This document shows, piece after piece, positions 35,917 through 44,231 of a stretch of DNA of 59,415 bases. The translations under genes and the position numbers were made by a program. The stretch's first letter is position 1. Every line of letters starts with the position of its first letter. The DNA is from an uncultured Phycisphaera sp. GTDB taxonomy: Bacteria > Planctomycetota > Phycisphaerae > Phycisphaerales > SM1A02. The DNA is taken from the NCBI GenBank assembly GCA_937919685.1, contig CALFOM010000119.1, positions 1 to 59,415 of the forward strand. The letters are read 5' to 3'. The notes under the pieces were generated by a model. The model saw only the letters and a program-made list of their open reading frames with translations, did no database searches and was not told the DNA's origin.

Positions 35917-37176
35917 TCAGTCGCCGCGATATCGGCTAAAGACCAGACTGACGTTGTGACCACCAAAGCCGAAGGAGTTGTTGAGCGCGTATTCGACCTG
36001 TTGCTCGCGGGCAGCATTCGGGACGAAGTCGAGGTCGAAGCCATCGTCGGGATTCTCAAGATTCATCGTCGGGGGCAGGATGCCGTTCTCGAGGGCCTTG
36101 ATGACTGCGACTGATTCAATGCCTCCGGCAGCGCCGAGGGCATGGCCGGTCATCGACTTCGTCGAGCTCATGGCAAGTTTCTTGGCATGGTCGCCGAAGA
36201 CGGATTTCACCGCATAGACCTCGGCAGCGTCGCCGAGGGGGGTGGAGGTTCCGTGGGCGTTGATGTATCCGATCTGTTCCGGGGCGATTTCGGCATCTCG
36301 GAGGGCCCACTTCATGGCCTTGGTCGCACCGATTCCGCTTTCTTCCGGGGCAGCGATGTGGTGCGCGTCGCCGCTGCTGGCGTAACCGATGATTTCGCCG
36401 TAGATCCTCGCGCCCCGTGCCTTGGCGATTTCCAGTTCTTCCAAGATCAGGACGGCCGCACCTTCCGCGAGTACGAATCCGTCTCGATCACGGTCGAAGG
36501 GGCGAGACGCCTCTTCGGGCGCATCGTTCCTGGTCGAAAGTGCCTTCATTGTCCCGAAGGACCCGATGCAGAGTCGGCTTACCGCCGCCTCCGTCCCGCC
36601 GGCGAACATAACGTCCGCGTCACCTCGTTGAATCAACTGGAAGGCGGCTCCGAGCGAATGTCCGCCGGTAGCGCACGCGGTCGCGGTGGCGATATTGGCA
36701 CCGCGAAGGTTGTGTCGGATCGACACGTTTCCGGCGCAGGCGTTGACCATCAGTTTCGGGACGGTAAACGGGCTGATCTTCCTTGGGCTAGATCGTTCGA
36801 GTTTCTGGAGCCCGACTTCGATCGTGATGATGCCACCGATGCCGGAGCCGATCGCGACGCCACGACGATCCGGATCACCGGACGCGAAGTCGATCCCGCA
36901 ATCGTGAGCCGCTTCCTCAGCGGCCACGAGTCCGAGCAGGCTTGCCCGATCCATACGTCTGGCCTCGCGGACGTCCGCCACCTTGGAATAGTCAAAATTC
37001 TTGACTTCTCCGGCGAAGCGGGTGGTCCACTCGTCATCTTGTTCGAACGCGGTGATCGGGCCGATGCCGGTTTTTCCGGACACCATGCCTTCCCACGTCG
37101 AATCGACGTCGAGCCCGAGGTCGGTGACGGCACCGAGACCGGTGATGACGACCCTTCGGAGGGTGATGGTCTTCAT
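35917..37176 (-). CDS. fabF: 3-oxoacyl-[acyl-carrier-protein] synthase II (KAS II)
   Basis: 419 residues from ATG 37176; an ATG five codons upstream (37191) is also in frame. The Cys-His-His triad is visible: nucleophile Cys in TATACATGGHSLGAAFQ, NAHGTSTPLGDAAE and KSMTGHALGAAGG. GFGGHNVSLVF is the usual C-terminal glycine loop. KAS II condenses malonyl-ACP with growing acyl-ACP and helps control unsaturated chain length. It is the last gene of the fabG-acpP-fabF unit, 61 bp after acpP. Confidence 0.96.
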   Translation of the reverse strand: MKTITLRRVVITGLGAVTDLGLDVDSTWEGMVSGKTGIGPITAFEQDDEWTTRFAGEVKNFDYSKVADVREARRMDRASLLGLVAAEEAAHDCGIDFASGDPDRRGVAIGSGIGGIITIEVGLQKLERSSPRKISPFTVPKLMVNACAGNVSIRHNLRGANIATATACATGGHSLGAAFQLIQRGDADVMFAGGTEAAVSRLCIGSFGTMKALSTRNDAPEEASRPFDRDRDGFVLAEGAAVLILEELEIAKARGARIYGEIIGYASSGDAHHIAAPEESGIGATKAMKWALRDAEIAPEQIGYINAHGTSTPLGDAAEVYAVKSVFGDHAKKLAMSSTKSMTGHALGAAGGIESVAVIKALENGILPPTMNLENPDDGFDLDFVPNAAREQQVEYALNNSFGFGGHNVSLVFSRYRGD

Positions 37177-37237
37177 GGGCAGGGGGAGCATTCCGCCTTT
37201 GAATCACCGGAGACTCTCGCCGCCGGTGATCGAAAGG

Positions 37238-37489
37238 TCAGTCAGCCTTGTTCAGGTTCTGCTTGATGAATTCGATCGCTTCGCCGACGGTTTGGATCTT
37301 CTCGGCGTGCTCGTCTGGAATAGAGGTCTCGAACTCGTCCTCGAACTCCATGACGAGTTCGACGGTGTCGAGACTGTCTGCGTTGAGGTCGTTCGTGAAA
37401 CTCGTCGTTCGCGAGATTTCGGCGCGGTCGACGCCCATCTGTTCAGCAACGATATCGATCACTTTGGTTTCGATCTCAGCTTCGGTCAC
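37238..37489 (-). CDS. acpP: Acyl carrier protein
   Basis: 83 residues from GTG 37489, chosen because GGAG lies about 9 nt upstream and the protein then begins [20 protein letters not shown], a standard ACP N-terminus. An ATG 13 codons upstream adds unrelated sequence. The phosphopantetheine site is Ser39 in [21 protein letters not shown] is small, acidic and carries acyl chains through fatty-acid synthesis. A hairpin between fabG and acpP (37554-37572) may modulate the high expression ACP needs. Confidence 0.95.
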   Translation of the reverse strand: MTEAEIETKVIDIVAEQMGVDRAEISRTTSFTNDLNADSLDTVELVMEFEDEFETSIPDEHAEKIQTVGEAIEFIKQNLNKAD

Positions 37490-37553
37490 GGTTCGGTCTC
37501 CAACGAGGCCCTTCCGGGGCCATCGCAATTGATTGGAATGATAGCGGAGGATC

Positions 37554-37572
37554 GCCTCCCCCTGTGGGAGGC
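37554..37572 (-). other. Short hairpin between fabG and acpP
   Basis: A 7-bp stem (GCCTCCC with GGGAGGC, 5-nt loop) lies 65 bp before acpP on the same strand. No T-run follows, so it is not a full terminator. It could be an RNA-processing or stability site that allows more acpP than fabG; that role is inference. Confidence 0.35.
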
Positions 37573-37608
37573 TAGCCTCGATTTTCGGCGCCGGGCGCCG
37601 GGGTGCAG

Positions 37609-38343
37609 TCAGAGCGCGAGACCCCCGTCAACCACCAGGACCTGCCCGGTGACGTAGGAGGCCCCTTCAGAGGCAAGATAGGACACAGCCGCGGAGACAT
37701 CTGTGGTCTCTCCCAGCCGTCGGGTCGCGATTCGCTTGGTCATCTCCTGTTCGAGATGGGGAATCAGGGCTTCGGTCATTTCGGTCTTGATGAATCCCGG
37801 TGCGACCACGTTGGCGGTCACGCCTTTTCCACCCAGTTCCTTGGCCACGGTCTTGGTGAGTCCGATCAGGCCGGCCTTGGCGGCGGAGTAGTTCACCTGA
37901 CCGGGGTTGCCGGTGATTCCGCTCACGGAGCCGATGTTGATGATTCTCCCGTAGCGGCCCTTCATCATCGGACGTGCCGCGGCGCGACAGGCGACGAATG
38001 CCGATCGGAGATTGACGTTCAGGACGTCATCAAAGTCGGCGTCGCTCATGCGAAGGAGCAGGCCGTCGCGGGTAATGCCGGCGTTATTGACCAGCACATC
38101 GAGGCGTCCGGCATTCTCTGCGACCTCTTCGATCAGTTCGCCGAGGGCATTGCCTTGGCTAATGTCGCAGATTCGGAATTCCGCTCGTCCACCTGCTTCG
38201 CCAATCTCCTCCACCAGTGATTCGAGCGGATCCGCGGATCGGGCGATCGCCACCACATGCATGCCGTCTGCAGCGAGTTGAAGGGCGATGGCGCGGCCGA
38301 GGCCGCGGCTGGCGCCGGTGACGATGGCAAGGCGGGTGTCGAT
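37609..38343 (-). CDS. fabG: 3-oxoacyl-[acyl-carrier-protein] reductase; start codon non-canonical (AUC) or a 1-nt indel
   Basis: From ATC 38343 the product is 244 residues, the standard FabG length. The NADPH loop [15 protein letters not shown] is at 9-23, and the catalytic set is Asn111, Ser139 (IINIGSVSG), Tyr152 and Lys156 (NYSAAKAG). FabG reduces 3-oxoacyl-ACP. The first ATG in this frame (38262) would delete the whole NADPH-binding loop. The frame is open up to a stop at 38418-38416 without any ATG, GTG or TTG. GGAG lies 7 nt before the ATC. Alternatively, an ATG at 38356 is out of frame by one base; removing one C of the CCC just after it would give [18 protein letters not shown]. Confidence 0.9.
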   Translation of the reverse strand: MDTRLAIVTGASRGLGRAIALQLAADGMHVVAIARSADPLESLVEEIGEAGGRAEFRICDISQGNALGELIEEVAENAGRLDVLVNNAGITRDGLLLRMSDADFDDVLNVNLRSAFVACRAAARPMMKGRYGRIINIGSVSGITGNPGQVNYSAAKAGLIGLTKTVAKELGGKGVTANVVAPGFIKTEMTEALIPHLEQEMTKRIATRRLGETTDVSAAVSYLASEGASYVTGQVLVVDGGLAL

Positions 38344-38430
38344 GAGCGGGCTCCATTGGGAAGAATGCGGCTGGTCAAGAGCCGGAGAAGGCCCGATTCC
38401 TGATGTTCCGGGAAGTCAGGTCGGGTCGGA

Positions 38431-38459
38431 ATTGTACAGATCATCCTGATCCCTGTCGC
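38431..38459 (-). promoter_or_regulatory. Putative sigma70-type promoter for fabG-acpP-fabF
   Basis: On the minus strand GCGACA (38459-38454) is separated by exactly 17 bp from TACAAT (38436-38431). The -10 matches five of six consensus bases and the -35 four of six. Transcription would start near 38424, about 80 nt before the proposed fabG start. Confidence 0.5.
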
Positions 38460-38571
38460 GGGAGCGAGGTTCCCGTCGTGGACGCTCAGGCTGAAACGCT
38501 CTGGAATCTCAGCCCCTCGATGGATGGTCAGGGAGTCCGCCGTGGCGATTCCTCGGCGGGCGGTTCATCCA

Positions 38572-38612
38572 TAAAAACATAAGAAACGCGGCCCCCGTCT
38601 TGGAGGCCGCGT
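38572..38612 (-). terminator. Intrinsic terminator ending the rpmF-plsX-fabH-fabD-lipoprotein unit
   Basis: On the minus strand ACGCGGCC (38612-38605) pairs with GGCCGCGT (38593-38586), followed by a T-rich tail (TTTCTTATGTTTTT). It lies 36 bp after the lipoprotein stop. Confidence 0.8.
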
Positions 38613-38647
38613 CGTGCTCTGTTTGGATGTCCAGCGACTGAAGTCGC

Positions 38648-39478
38648 TCAGTTGCCGCTTGGGGCGAAGCCCGGGTTCGGGTCAATCTTCGGTCCCTTGG
38701 GGCGCTTTCGCTTTCCGGGAGCGTTGCCACCTCCGCCAGGTCCGCCAGCGGGAGTCCCCATGGAACTGCTGCCGGTGTCCTCTTCGGTGAAGTCCTGACT
38801 CGGGATCTCCACGATCTCATCCGGTGCGGTCGCTCTGGCCATCTCTTCGCCGAGGATGTCGAACCACGCGGTGATCCAGTCATCTCCGCTCAGTCGATCC
38901 ATCATGTTCGGGGGCGAGGGCTGTGCATCGAACTCGGCGCCATCTGCGGCGGGATCACCGGTGATCTCATAGGCCCACAGTTGCGGTTCGAACCGGTTGT
39001 CGACCATGAAGACGGCGAGGGCACACTCGCCCACGACGGGGTGATTTGCGGTTCGGACGTCGATGCCGATGATGTTGGACGTCGCGGCTTCCCATTCGCC
39101 CGAAGCGGTCATCTCTTCGAGAATAAAGGCGTCCATCCCCGACAGCATGCCGTCGAGTCGGCCAGCGTCGCCGCGAGCGAATGCGTCAAAGAACCTCAGG
39201 ACGGCAATGCGTCCTGCGTCGTTGTCCGGGGCGAGATCTTCGGACAGGTTGACCCGAGGATCGATGTCGTACCGGGCCATCAAGTCGGCGATCGGCGTCA
39301 CCGTCGGCGCCGGGGGCGGCGGCGGCGGGGCAGGCGCTCGCTTCGCCACGGGGGCAGCTGCAGGCGGTGGGGGCTCGGATCCGCATGCGACGAGTCCGAG
39401 CGACACGGCGGTCAGCGCGGTCAGGTTGGCGAGATCACGAAACATTCGAGTGGTCGAGCGTAGGATCCGGTTGGTCAT
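38648..39478 (-). CDS. Hypothetical lipoprotein in the fatty-acid operon
   Basis: 276 residues from ATG 39478, which has GGAGG 9 nt upstream; ATG 39445 is an alternative. The signal runs through ALTAVSLGLVACGSE, with lipidation at the Cys. A proline/alanine-rich linker follows. The next, mostly alpha-helical, region (VLRFFDAFARGDAGRLDGML, then IIGIDVRTANHPVVGECALA) resembles an NTF2-like or SnoaL-like fold only weakly, so no function is assigned. The C-terminus is Gly/Lys/Pro-rich and basic (GKRKRPKGPKIDPNPG). Its first 44 bp overlap the end of fabD in another frame, so it is probably translated from the fabD mRNA. Confidence 0.65.
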   Translation of the reverse strand: MTNRILRSTTRMFRDLANLTALTAVSLGLVACGSEPPPPAAAPVAKRAPAPPPPPPAPTVTPIADLMARYDIDPRVNLSEDLAPDNDAGRIAVLRFFDAFARGDAGRLDGMLSGMDAFILEEMTASGEWEAATSNIIGIDVRTANHPVVGECALAVFMVDNRFEPQLWAYEITGDPAADGAEFDAQPSPPNMMDRLSGDDWITAWFDILGEEMARATAPDEIVEIPSQDFTEEDTGSSSMGTPAGGPGGGGNAPGKRKRPKGPKIDPNPGFAPSGN

Positions 39479-40412
39479 GGCTGGTGACCTCCACGGTTTT
39501 GTCGATTCGGCGGAAAAGCCCCTTGAGCACCTTGCCGGGGGCCAGTTCATGGATTCTCGGCCGATCAGATTCCGGAAACTCCGAAATCGTACGGACGAGA
39601 TCCAAACAGTTCGATGACCATCGTACCGGGGTCGTCAGTTGTTCGATCAACCGAACCTTGAGAAGTTCCGGATTGTCCGGATCATGTGGCTTCCCGGTGA
39701 CATTGGAGTAGACGATCGTGGAAAGCGGTTGAAAATCGATTTCTTCGAGGGCTTTGGCCATTCCTTGGGCTGCGGGGGCCATCAGGGGGCTGTGGAAGGC
39801 CCCTGCCACGGAAAGCGAAGTCGCTCGGAGCCGCATTTCGCCGGCGGCTGTCACGGCCCGCTCGCAGGCGGTTCTGGATCCGGAAATGACAATCTGACCG
39901 GTCGCATTGAAGTTCGCGGGAACGAGAACGTCGTCTCCTCGGGCGGCGTCACAGACTTCGTTGGCCTGATCTTCATCCGCCCCGATCAGGGCGACCATGC
40001 CGCCGTCTGAGGCTTCGGCGGCTTCCTGCATGAGGCGGCCGCGGGTGGCGACGAGTTTTAGGCCGTCGCGGAATCCGAAGGCCCCTGCAAGGTGGAGCGC
40101 GGTGTATTCGCCAAGCGAGAGTCCAAGGGTGGCGAAAAGGTCGGCGCCTCCCCAGCGATCGAGGAGCCCTTGAAAACTGGCGACCGCAGCCGTGAAGAGT
40201 GCCGGCTGGCTGACATCAGTTCGATTCAAGGATTCGGCCGGCCCGTCGAAACAGAGGCTCGTCAGGGAGCCGTTACCGCCGAGATCCACGACTTCATCGG
40301 CGGCGGCAAAAGTCTGCGCGGCGGCGGGATGGGCTTCCATCCAGCGCTGGCCCATGCCGATGATCTGAGCGCCCTGTCCAGGGCAAAGAAGGACGACGTT
40401 CGGTTTGTGCAT
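39435..40412 (-). CDS. fabD: Malonyl CoA-acyl carrier protein transacylase
   Basis: 325 residues from ATG 40412; an ATG five codons upstream (40427) is in frame, but GGAGAT placed before 40412 favours the shorter form. LCPGQGAQIIGMG is the N-terminal signature. The active Ser99 is in LGLSLGEYTALHLAG (GLSLG instead of the usual GHSLG), and the active His is in SVAGAFHSPLM. FabD loads malonyl onto ACP. It lies in order rpmF-plsX-fabH-fabD, and its 3' end overlaps the following lipoprotein gene. Confidence 0.95.
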   Translation of the reverse strand: MHKPNVVLLCPGQGAQIIGMGQRWMEAHPAAAQTFAAADEVVDLGGNGSLTSLCFDGPAESLNRTDVSQPALFTAAVASFQGLLDRWGGADLFATLGLSLGEYTALHLAGAFGFRDGLKLVATRGRLMQEAAEASDGGMVALIGADEDQANEVCDAARGDDVLVPANFNATGQIVISGSRTACERAVTAAGEMRLRATSLSVAGAFHSPLMAPAAQGMAKALEEIDFQPLSTIVYSNVTGKPHDPDNPELLKVRLIEQLTTPVRWSSNCLDLVRTISEFPESDRPRIHELAPGKVLKGLFRRIDKTVEVTSHDQPDPTLDHSNVS

Positions 40413-40453
40413 GACGGAGATCTCCATCGGTCTTCGGAAGAATCAGCGGCAAG

Positions 40454-40482
40454 ATGATCAATGAGGAATATCGGTTGTTCAA
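40454..40482 (-). promoter_or_regulatory. Weak promoter-like pair ahead of fabD
   Basis: On the minus strand TTGAAC (40482-40477) lies 17 bp before GATCAT (40459-40454). Each hexamer matches four of six consensus bases. It falls in the 143-bp fabH-fabD gap and could be an internal promoter. By chance such a pair is not rare. Confidence 0.25.
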
Positions 40483-40555
40483 GTCTGATCGACCCGCAAG
40501 TTCTTTCGATGGTCGTTCTCGATCGATCCTGCCCTATAGATCCATCGGCGATCGG

Positions 40556-41572
40556 TCAGTGTCGCCAGACCGAACTGGCCCAGGTCATGCCGCCGCCGAA
40601 CGCGACCAGCATCGTGGGTTTCGATTCATCGATGCGACCAGACTTTCTCATCTGATCGAGACACAGGCCGACGGAACCGGCGGAACTGTTCCCGAACTTG
40701 TCGATGTTCACGAACACCTTCTCGCTGGGAAGTCCGAGTTTTTCGACGGCGCTCTCAATAATGCGGGCGTTCGACTGGTGGCAGATGTAGGCGCCGATTT
40801 CATCGGGAGCGAGGCCGGTCTTCTCGAGCGCGTCCTTGATCGCCCTCTGGAAGCGGGTGACCGCGAACTTGTAGACCTCGCGGCCGTTCATTCGCAGGCA
40901 GCCGAGTTTGATGGGGTTTTCTTCATCACCGGGTGCGACATCGATCTCGCGTCGAGGGATGTAGAGCGCCTTCCAGCCGCTACCGTCAGCTTCCATGGTC
41001 TGGTAGATCGAGCCCTTGGTGGGGTCGTCATCCGCCTCGAGAATCGCGGATCCCGCAGCATCGCCGAAGAGGATCGAGACCGAGCGATCGTCGTAGTCGA
41101 TGATCGAGCTCATGCAGTCGCAGCCCACGATCGCGATTCGGTTGGCACGTCCGACTCGGATCAGGCTGTCTGCGAGATTCATGGCGTAGACGAAGCCGCT
41201 GCAAGCGGCCACGACGTCGAAGGCGCCCGCGGGCGTCGCGCCAATCTCGCCGGCGATCCGGCATGCGAGCGAAGGGCATGACATTTCGCCGGTCACCGAA
41301 GCGACGATGACGAGGTCGAGACTGGATCCGTCGACTCCGGCGTCCTCCAGAGCTCGTTGGACTGCGAGGCGGGAGAGGGTCAGCGTGCCCTCGCGGGGCT
41401 TATCGCAGATCCGGCGTTCCTTGATTCCAGTTCGCTGCTGGATCCACTCGTCGCTGGTGTCGACCATGCGGGCCAGATCGTCGTTGGTCAGAATTCCGTC
41501 GGGTACCGCCGAGCCGGTTCCCGCGATTCGCACACCGCGGGTAAATCCCGCAGTCAGGGCGACGTGATTCAT
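40556..41572 (-). CDS. fabH: 3-oxoacyl-[acyl-carrier-protein] synthase III (KAS III)
   Basis: 338 residues. The catalytic Cys is in DVVAACSGFVYAMNLADS, the His in ICHQSNARIIESAVEKLG and the Asn in NIDKFGNSSAGSVGLCLDQM. N-terminal IAGTGSAVPDGILTNDDLAR fits FabH. It condenses acetyl-CoA (or another primer) with malonyl-ACP to start fatty-acid chains. The start overlaps the plsX stop (ATGA at 41572-41569), and the classic plsX-fabH-fabD order is kept. Confidence 0.96.
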   Translation of the reverse strand: MNHVALTAGFTRGVRIAGTGSAVPDGILTNDDLARMVDTSDEWIQQRTGIKERRICDKPREGTLTLSRLAVQRALEDAGVDGSSLDLVIVASVTGEMSCPSLACRIAGEIGATPAGAFDVVAACSGFVYAMNLADSLIRVGRANRIAIVGCDCMSSIIDYDDRSVSILFGDAAGSAILEADDDPTKGSIYQTMEADGSGWKALYIPRREIDVAPGDEENPIKLGCLRMNGREVYKFAVTRFQRAIKDALEKTGLAPDEIGAYICHQSNARIIESAVEKLGLPSEKVFVNIDKFGNSSAGSVGLCLDQMRKSGRIDESKPTMLVAFGGGMTWASSVWRH

Positions 41573-42618
41573 GTCTGGATTTCTTTCCCGGCCTCGTTAC
41601 TGATCGCTGGCTGGCCCACGGTCGCGAGCGCTTCCGTGATCTTCTCGTTGACGCCGCTCAGGACGAATTCCCGGCCTCGGAGAATGGCATTGGTGATGGT
41701 CCGGCCGACCGCCGAGCCGTGGACGATCATGCAGACCCCGTTGACACCCAGCAGCGGAGCCCCGCCGTATTCGTGGTAGTCGTGCTTTTTGTAGAGGCTC
41801 TTGACCACAGGCTCGAATCGCATCGCGAGTTCGGGGTCGATCTCGAAGACCTCGCTGGCGATCGCCTTGAAAATCCCAGCCGACAGACCTTCCGCCAGCT
41901 TGATCATCACGTTTCCGACGATGCCGTCGGTCACGACCACGTCTGCGTCGCCATCGAAGACGCCACGGCCCTCGACATAGCCGATGAAGTTGGTCCCCTC
42001 CGCGTCGCGGAGCATATCCCGAGCGAACTTGAGGTCGGCGGTGCCCTTGGCTTCCTCGCCGCCCACGTTCATCAGGCCGACTCGTGGAGAGTCGATTCCG
42101 AGGATCCGCTGCGCGTAGATCGAACCCATCACGCCGTACTGGGCCAGGTGGTGGGGCTTCGGCTCGATGTTTGCACCGACGTCGAGGAGGACGATCGGAC
42201 CACTGAAGGTCGGAATCGTGACGGCGATCCCCGGACGATGCACGTTGCGAAGCCGCCGCATGTTCATCTGTGCCGCGGTGACGCAGGCGCCAGTGTTGCC
42301 AGCAGAGATCCAGCAGTCGAGACGATTGTCTCCACCCTTGGGTCCGCCCAATCTGGAGAGCAGGGCGATCGAGCTTTTTCGTTTCGTTCGAACCGCCTCT
42401 ACCGGTGATTCGTTCATTCCGATGGTTTCCTCGCACGCGAGGATCTCGATTCGATCGTCGTTGACACCACGCTCGACTAAGGCTTCACGGATCGCCTCTT
42501 CGTCTCCGGCGAGAACGAGTTGGTCAGTGGCTTCGAGGCGATCGAGCGCATCGAAGGAACCTTTGAGAATTTCGTGCGGGGCGTTGTCACCGCCCGTCAC
42601 GTCGACGCCTATCCGCAT
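41569..42618 (-). CDS. plsX: Phosphate acyltransferase
   Basis: 349 residues. MRIGVDVTGGDNAPHEILKG is the PlsX N-terminus; DCWISAGNTGACVTAAQM and VVTDGIVGNVMIKLAEGLSA are conserved blocks. PlsX makes acyl-phosphate from acyl-ACP, feeding PlsY for phosphatidic acid synthesis, so it links the fab genes to phospholipids. It starts 55 bp after rpmF and overlaps fabH by 4 bp. Confidence 0.95.
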   Translation of the reverse strand: MRIGVDVTGGDNAPHEILKGSFDALDRLEATDQLVLAGDEEAIREALVERGVNDDRIEILACEETIGMNESPVEAVRTKRKSSIALLSRLGGPKGGDNRLDCWISAGNTGACVTAAQMNMRRLRNVHRPGIAVTIPTFSGPIVLLDVGANIEPKPHHLAQYGVMGSIYAQRILGIDSPRVGLMNVGGEEAKGTADLKFARDMLRDAEGTNFIGYVEGRGVFDGDADVVVTDGIVGNVMIKLAEGLSAGIFKAIASEVFEIDPELAMRFEPVVKSLYKKHDYHEYGGAPLLGVNGVCMIVHGSAVGRTITNAILRGREFVLSGVNEKITEALATVGQPAISNEAGKEIQT

Positions 42619-42673
42619 AGGGGCAGCGTATCCGTTCCGAACTTAAGAAGTAGTACGAGGCGTCCCGAACCGA

Positions 42674-42859
42674 TCAGGACGACGGCTTGGTCGGCTTTAC
42701 CTGAAGGCCTGGTCGAACATAGCCGCACTCGCGACAAGCATGGTGAGGGCGCTTGGCGGCACCACAATTGGCGCAGAGGACAGTGTGGGTTCGCTCGATC
42801 GCATCATGAGCGCGGCGACGTCGGGTACGACCGGGGGATTGTCTGAGTGATGGGAGCAT
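42674..42859 (-). CDS. rpmF: Large ribosomal subunit protein bL32
   Basis: 61 residues. The basic N-terminus (GRTRRRRAHDAIERTHTVLC) and the zinc ribbon of four cysteines (CANCGAAKRPHHACRECGYV; Cys-x2-Cys ... Cys-x2-Cys) define the zinc-binding form of L32. The rpmF-plsX-fab order is widely conserved and links ribosome and membrane synthesis. The gene diverges from rnhA, with about 140 bp between starts. Confidence 0.93.
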   Translation of the reverse strand: MLPSLRQSPGRTRRRRAHDAIERTHTVLCANCGAAKRPHHACRECGYVRPGLQVKPTKPSS

Positions 42860-42998
42860 CGGCAGTTTTCCTGAGGGGCTCGAAAAGCCGGAATCGGGCT
42901 TCTCATCCCCGCAAAGCGGTCTGAGAGCGAGAATTGGGTAAGGTACGTTGACCCCGATGGGGTGTCAAGGATTCATCACTCTCGGGGCCGGAAGATTC

Positions 42999-43475
42999 AT
43001 GTCGAAACCCGCTTTTAAGTTGTTCACAGACGGCGGCGCGTCACCAAATCCAGGACCGGGAGGATGGGCCTTCATTCTTGCCTCGGGCGACGGTCAGATG
43101 ACCGAGCGATTCGGGGGAGAGGCTGATTCCACCAACAATCGGATGGAGATGACCGCGGTGATTCGCGGTTTTGAGGCTGCCTTGGAGGTTTCGGGTGGGG
43201 TCAAACCAAGCTTGGAGCTCATTGCAGACAGTAAATACGTGCTCCAGGGGCTCCAGGACTGGATGCCGGGGTGGAAGAAACGAGGCTGGATGAAGGCAGG
43301 GAAACCCGCCAAACCGGTGCTCAACGTCGATCTCTGGAAGGAGTTGGATGCACTTTCCCAGCAGTTGGAACTCACTTTTACGTGGGTCCGTGGGCATACG
43401 GGGCATCTCGGCAACGAGCGATGCGACGAACTCGTCAAGGACGGAATCCGCAGTGTGGGCGGGACGGTGTCCTAG
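42999..43475 (+). CDS. rnhA: Ribonuclease HI
   Basis: 158 residues from ATG 42999; upstream in-frame codons to 42948 are unlikely. All four acidic catalytic residues are seen: Asp11 (LFTDGGASPNPGPGG), Glu50 (NNRMEMTA), Asp77 (LIADSKYV) and Asp143 (NERCDEL), plus His133 in WVRGHTGHLGNE. The basic handle PGWKKRGWMKAGKPAKPV is present, as in the E. coli enzyme. It degrades the RNA of RNA-DNA hybrids. Confidence 0.95.
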   Translation: MSKPAFKLFTDGGASPNPGPGGWAFILASGDGQMTERFGGEADSTNNRMEMTAVIRGFEAALEVSGGVKPSLELIADSKYVLQGLQDWMPGWKKRGWMKAGKPAKPVLNVDLWKELDALSQQLELTFTWVRGHTGHLGNERCDELVKDGIRSVGGTVS

Positions 43476-43535
43476 ATGGTGATGAAGATGGGGTTTCGGG
43501 CACCAGAGGAGGGCGGCCTTCGGGCGGTTTGAGCC

Positions 43536-43564
43536 TTGCCCTCTTGGCGGAGTCTCGGTATCCT
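43536..43564 (+). promoter_or_regulatory. Putative sigma70-type promoter of rpsL
   Basis: TTGCCC (43536-43541) and TATCCT (43559-43564) are separated by exactly 17 bp. Transcription would start near 43571, giving a leader of about 80 nt before rpsL. The -10 sequence TATCCT is the same as in the extended -10 at 7664. Confidence 0.55.
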
Positions 43565-43570
43565 TCTCGA

Positions 43571-43613
43571 CTCGACTCGACCTGCTCATTTTCTCGACTC
43601 GCTGCTCATTTTC
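43571..43613 (+). repeat. Imperfect direct repeat in the rpsL leader
   Basis: CTCGACTCGACCTGCTCATTTTC (43571-43593) is followed at once by CTCGACTCGCTGCTCATTTTC (43593-43613). The copies differ by a 2-nt indel. The tandem begins at the predicted transcription start of rpsL. It could be a regulatory leader element or a recent slippage duplication. Confidence 0.6.
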
Positions 43614-43649
43614 CGAGCGTCGTGATCGACCGTCCGACAGAGACCCCGC

Positions 43650-44024
43650 ATGCCGACCATCAACCAGCTCGTTCGCAATCCCCGCCGTCATCAGCCCACC
43701 AAGTCGAAGGTCAAGGACCTTGACGCCTGTCCTCAGCGACGCGGTGTATGCCTTCAGGTTCGAACCGTCACTCCCAAGAAGCCCAACTCGGCGCTTCGCA
43801 AGGTGGCTCGTGTTCGTCTCTCCAACGGCAAGGAAGTCACGGCGTACATCGGTGGCGAAGGACACAACCTGCAGGAGCATTCCATTGTGCTCGTGCGTGG
43901 TGGTCGAGTCCGTGACCTTCCCGGCGTCCGGTACCACGTCGTCCGCGGCTCCCTCGACTGCCTCGGCGTCGATGGTCGTCGGCAGGGCCGATCGAAGTAC
44001 GGCGTGAAGCGCGCCAAGAAGTGA
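43650..44024 (+). CDS. rpsL: Small ribosomal subunit protein uS12
   Basis: 124 residues, standard. [40 protein letters not shown] and [20 protein letters not shown] are near-invariant. The loop residues [10 protein letters not shown] are of the streptomycin-sensitive type, and the Asp before LPGVRYH is the one methylthiolated in E. coli. S12 lies at the decoding centre. rpsG follows 207 bp later, a wider gap than usual. Confidence 0.97.
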   Translation: MPTINQLVRNPRRHQPTKSKVKDLDACPQRRGVCLQVRTVTPKKPNSALRKVARVRLSNGKEVTAYIGGEGHNLQEHSIVLVRGGRVRDLPGVRYHVVRGSLDCLGVDGRRQGRSKYGVKRAKK

Positions 44025-44231
44025 TTCAACGGGACCATCTGGTCCCACCCCCAGCATTCGACGGATCGCGGCGAACGTCGCGGCGACCGGCGGATGAAAA
44101 ACCAGTTTTTCGGCAAGTAATCGCGACCCCCGAGACCCCGGGAATCACCAAGTCCCAGGTCGCGATGAACGAAGGTTCCGAACCCTCGAAAGAGAGGGCC
44201 CGGAGCGGACGAGCCGGAAGGAGTCCAATTA

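Larger units (their letters stand above)
38344..38647 (-). other. 304-bp gap between the two fatty-acid transcription units
   Basis: On the minus strand this holds, in order, the terminator of the rpmF-fabD unit (38612-38572), a sigma70-like promoter (38459-38431) and an approximately 80-nt leader for fabG. No gene is seen in it. Confidence 0.6.

Noticed and set aside
38159-38356. Open frame from ATG 38356 as an alternative fabG start
   Set aside because: In that frame it becomes a His/Arg/Pro run without any FabG motif; relevant only if a base is removed.
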